A stretch of DNA of 7,716 nt from Chloroflexota bacterium (GTDB lineage: Bacteria > Chloroflexota > Anaerolineae > UBA4142), in assembly GCA_016199405.1 (NCBI GenBank), contig JACQGS010000262.1, positions 1-7,716 on the forward strand, written 5' to 3'. A program made the translations under genes and the position numbers. Shown in pieces: positions 6,086 to 7,716 of this stretch (within the stretch, counting starts at the first letter, position 1; each line of letters starts with the position of its first letter). The notes under the pieces were generated by a model. It was not told the DNA's origin. It saw nothing but the letters and a program-made list of their open reading frames with translations, and searched no databases.

Positions 6086-7081
6086 ATGCTGACCGCCCCA
6101 ACCCTTCCAAATATTCAAGCGGCGCACGCGCGCATCGCGCCCCATATCTTTCGCACGCCTCTCCGCGCAAGCTTTTTGTTGAGCCAGCGCGCCCACGCGC
6201 AAGTGTTTTTGAAATTGGAAAACTGGCAAATCACCGGCTCATTCAAACCGCGCGGCGCGCTGAACAAGATGGCAATATTGCGGGCAGGCATGAAACCTGC
6301 CCCTGCAATCGCGGAACGCGCGCGCGGCGTCGTCACCGCGAGCGCGGGCAATCACGCGCTCGGCGTCGCTCTGGCGGCGCGCGTCTTTGCGATTTCGCCG
6401 ACAGTAATTTTCTTGCCGCGTACCGCGCCGCAAGCCAAAGTCGCCAAGTTGCGCGAATATCCGGTCGAAATCCGCGCCGTCGGCGATTCGTACGCGGACG
6501 CGCATCACGCCGCGGAACAGTTCGCGCGCGAGACCGGCGCGACGTTCATTCACGCCTACGACGATCCGCTTACCGTCGCGGGGCAGGGTACGATTGCATT
6601 GGAGATTCTTGAGAATTTGCCGGATGTGGACGCAATGCTCATTCCGGTTGGCGGCGGCGGAATGATTGCCGGGATGGCGATTGCGGCAAAAGCGATCGCG
6701 CCGCAGTGCAAAATTATCGGCGTGCAACCGGCGGCATCGCCGGCATTGCGCGATTCCTTGCGCGACGGCAAATGCTATGAGGAGTACGCCGCCGCGCCGA
6801 CGATTTGCGACGGGCTTGCCGGCGGCATCGGGCAGATTTGTTTTGAGGTCGCGCAAAAATTTGTGGACGATGTGATCATCGTTGAAGAAGCCGAAACGCG
6901 CGCGGCGATACGCGCGCTCGCCGAAACGGAGCAAATGATCGTCGAGGGCTCCGGCGCGGTCGGCATTGCCGCGCTCATCGCGGGCAAAATAAATTTGCAA
7001 GGCAAACGCGTTGCGGTCGTGTTGAGTGGCGGGAATGTTGATGTGGGGTTGCTCAACAGCATCTTGACTGACGCGGCATAG
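6086..7081 (+). CDS. PLP-dependent threonine/serine dehydratase, short form without an ACT domain
   Basis: This 331-residue fold-type II PLP enzyme probably deaminates threonine to 2-oxobutanoate and ammonia. Serine dehydratase or racemase activity cannot be excluded. Lys54 in GSFKPRGA is the expected Schiff-base lysine. SAGNHALG (86-93) contacts the substrate carboxylate, GGGGMIAG (189-196) cradles the PLP phosphate, and SGGN (314-317) contacts the pyridine nitrogen. The length matches TdcB-like or catabolic enzymes. The C-terminal ACT regulatory domain of biosynthetic IlvA is missing, so feedback inhibition by isoleucine is not expected. Residues about 66-75 (RAGMKPAPAI) are an extra stretch encoded by a palindrome at 6277-6309. 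I prefer the ATG at 6086 because the family-like sequence begins there and the earlier ATGs lie in or next to repeat DNA. The next gene starts 9 bases downstream, so the two are likely cotranscribed. Confidence 0.9.
   Translation: MLTAPTLPNIQAAHARIAPHIFRTPLRASFLLSQRAHAQVFLKLENWQITGSFKPRGALNKMAILRAGMKPAPAIAERARGVVTASAGNHALGVALAARVFAISPTVIFLPRTAPQAKVAKLREYPVEIRAVGDSYADAHHAAEQFARETGATFIHAYDDPLTVAGQGTIALEILENLPDVDAMLIPVGGGGMIAGMAIAAKAIAPQCKIIGVQPAASPALRDSLRDGKCYEEYAAAPTICDGLAGGIGQICFEVAQKFVDDVIIVEEAETRAAIRALAETEQMIVEGSGAVGIAALIAGKINLQGKRVAVVLSGGNVDVGLLNSILTDAA
6277..6309. repeat. Palindromic insert within the dehydratase coding sequence
   Basis: The arm ATTGCGGGCAGG (6277-6288) pairs with CCTGCCC (6296-6302) and, after a 2-base bulge, GCAAT (6305-6309), around the 7-base loop CATGAAA. 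That is 12 base pairs of stem inside an ORF. It encodes RAGMKPAPAI at a position where relatives usually have a shorter loop. GGGCAGG...CCTGCCC resembles intergenic palindromes I recall from environmental bacterial genomes. Confidence 0.7.
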
Positions 7082-7090
7082 GAACTCCCA

Positions 7091-7540
7091 GTGGCAAACA
7101 TCGAGGTAGACCAAAGCGGCAAAATTGATCTCTCGGTTGACACCGTGCTGGCTTTCTCGAATGAAAACAAGCGAGCCATTCGGATACCCACGACTGTTAA
7201 ACGCGCGGGGTTGAAATTTCTTCGCCAAAGGCGTGTCTCAGCCCGAATTCGATTCTTGCGAATGTTGGTGGCAGGTTATTACATTTTGTTGCAACGCGAA
7301 TTGAACCGTCTCGGCTATATCAAGATAGATGTTGAGTTCGATAGTCGGGAGCAAGACTTGCGTGGTATGCTGCTGATCTTGATTTGGAAAAGGTATCCCG
7401 ATTTTCCAAAGGATAGATTGACTTTTCACAGGATTGGGAAGAAATCGCCCGCGCATCGGCTTGCGCTGGCGACGTTTCAGGGCAAGCGACGCGCGGAGAA
7501 GACGATCACAGAAGAAGAATTTCTCGAAAATTTGAAATAA
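7091..7540 (+). CDS. Conserved-looking hypothetical protein of 149 residues, GTG start
   Basis: I do not recognise a named family. The protein is basic, with no signal peptide, no clear membrane span and no cysteine. It opens with a strand-like segment, IEVDQSGKID (4-13), containing Asp7, followed by TVLAFSNENKRAIRIP. The middle is helical (SARIRFLRMLVAGYYILLQRELNRLG). It is followed by a strand with clustered acids, IKIDVEFDSREQD (77-89: Asp80, Glu82, Asp84, Asp89), and a late motif, HRIGKKSPAHRLAL (113-126). An early Asp strand plus a later acidic strand is compatible with an RNase H-like fold, but this is speculation. The GTG at 7091 lies 9 bases after the dehydratase stop, which suggests translational coupling. 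The TAA stop sits inside the U-tail region of the opposing small RNA. The sequence reads as a real gene with ordinary amino-acid composition. Confidence 0.65.
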   Translation: MANIEVDQSGKIDLSVDTVLAFSNENKRAIRIPTTVKRAGLKFLRQRRVSARIRFLRMLVAGYYILLQRELNRLGYIKIDVEFDSREQDLRGMLLILIWKRYPDFPKDRLTFHRIGKKSPAHRLALATFQGKRRAEKTITEEEFLENLK

Positions 7541-7629
7541 AAAAATCGGGGGGGCGCTTTTGGGAACTGCGCTCTGCTGTCTGCCTACATCCCGGCATTG
7601 CGCCGAGAAATCAACAGACCACCCGATTC
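7539..7629 (-). ncRNA. Candidate structured small RNA, about 90 nt, unknown class
   Basis: A strong promoter (7636-7664) predicts a minus-strand transcript starting near 7629. Its 5' end, AAUCGGG (7628-7622), pairs with CCCGAUU (7552-7546 region), and seven U residues follow. This closing stem plus U-tail looks like an intrinsic terminator spanning the whole RNA. Inside, GUCUG (7619-7615) pairs with CAGAC (7583-7579). An apical hairpin pairs CUCGGC (7607-7602) with GCCGGG (7596-7591) around GCAAU. A further small GCGC/GCGC hairpin (7572-7569 with 7557-7554) is possible. On the plus strand no T-run follows the stem, so the direction is clear. Closed ends and length recall small SRP RNA, and UGCCGGGAUGUAG resembles a stretch of E. 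coli 4.5S RNA as I remember it. However, the conserved apical GGAAG...AGCAGC element is absent, so I do not call it SRP RNA. It is convergent with the 7091 gene. Confidence 0.5.
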
Positions 7630-7635
7630 GCAGAT

Positions 7636-7664
7636 ATTGTAACAGAAAGTCGGTTGGGCGTCAA
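7636..7664 (-). promoter_or_regulatory. Strong sigma-70-like promoter for the candidate small RNA
   Basis: On the minus strand TTGACG (7659-7664), a 17-base spacer and TACAAT (7636-7641) form a near-consensus promoter, with TGT directly before the -10 as an extended -10 element. Each hexamer differs from consensus by one base. No plausible ORF follows on this strand. The only downstream structure is the folded RNA. Confidence 0.7.
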
Positions 7665-7716
7665 TCACCATGCCAAATCTGTTAGAGCCAAGTAGAAATG
7701 TCCCCTTTCTGCCAAA

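Noticed and set aside
6239..7228. Long minus-strand ORF of 329 codons opposite the dehydratase
   Set aside because: It mirrors a gene with intact PLP motifs and is Arg-rich with no domain. It is a GC-driven antisense shadow.
7539..7629. Calling the small RNA 4.5S/SRP RNA (ffs)
   Set aside because: End pairing and a short stretch resemble 4.5S RNA, but the conserved apical GGAA tetraloop and AGCAGC internal loop are absent.

Overview
The window is a stretch of bacterial chromosome with moderately high GC in its genes and AT-rich, repeat-laden gaps. A Chloroflexota-like organism is my best guess. The reasons are a TPR/LuxR regulator of the kind common there, two promoter-like elements that suggest leaderless or near-leaderless mRNAs, and interspersed short repeats that I associate from memory with environmental Chloroflexota genomes. 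Nothing here proves the phylum.

Layout, left to right. Positions 84-1694 (+) hold a TPR plus LuxR-type helix-turn-helix regulator split into two same-frame ORFs by one TGA codon, followed by a clear terminator at 1725-1758. Positions 1759-1998 hold no gene or promoter I can support, only the leader and Shine-Dalgarno of the next gene. Positions 1999-2970 (+) encode a probable lipoprotein with two tandem rhodanese domains. A bidirectional terminator at 3018-3047 separates it from the convergent minus-strand pair: a membrane-anchored LiaF/toastrack-type protein (3064-3957) and, upstream of it, mutL (4053-5939). Divergent from mutL is a PLP-dependent threonine/serine dehydratase (6086-7081, +). 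A 149-residue protein of unknown function (7091-7540, +) follows 9 bases later. Convergent with that gene, a strong minus-strand promoter and a terminator-like closing stem define a candidate structured small RNA of about 90 nt (7539-7629). The last 50 bases may be the edge of something outside the window.

Two themes stand out. First, short arrays of degenerate repeats with a strict 7-bp period occur in six places: two inside mutL, where they encode extra linker sequence, and four in the gaps flanking it. A separate palindrome is inserted in frame in the dehydratase. Second, the small-RNA locus at the right end does not match any RNA class I can name with confidence.

The genes are mostly unrelated: mismatch repair, sulfur transfer, envelope stress and amino-acid catabolism. 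I see no defence island, CRISPR array, tRNA, rRNA or complete transposon.
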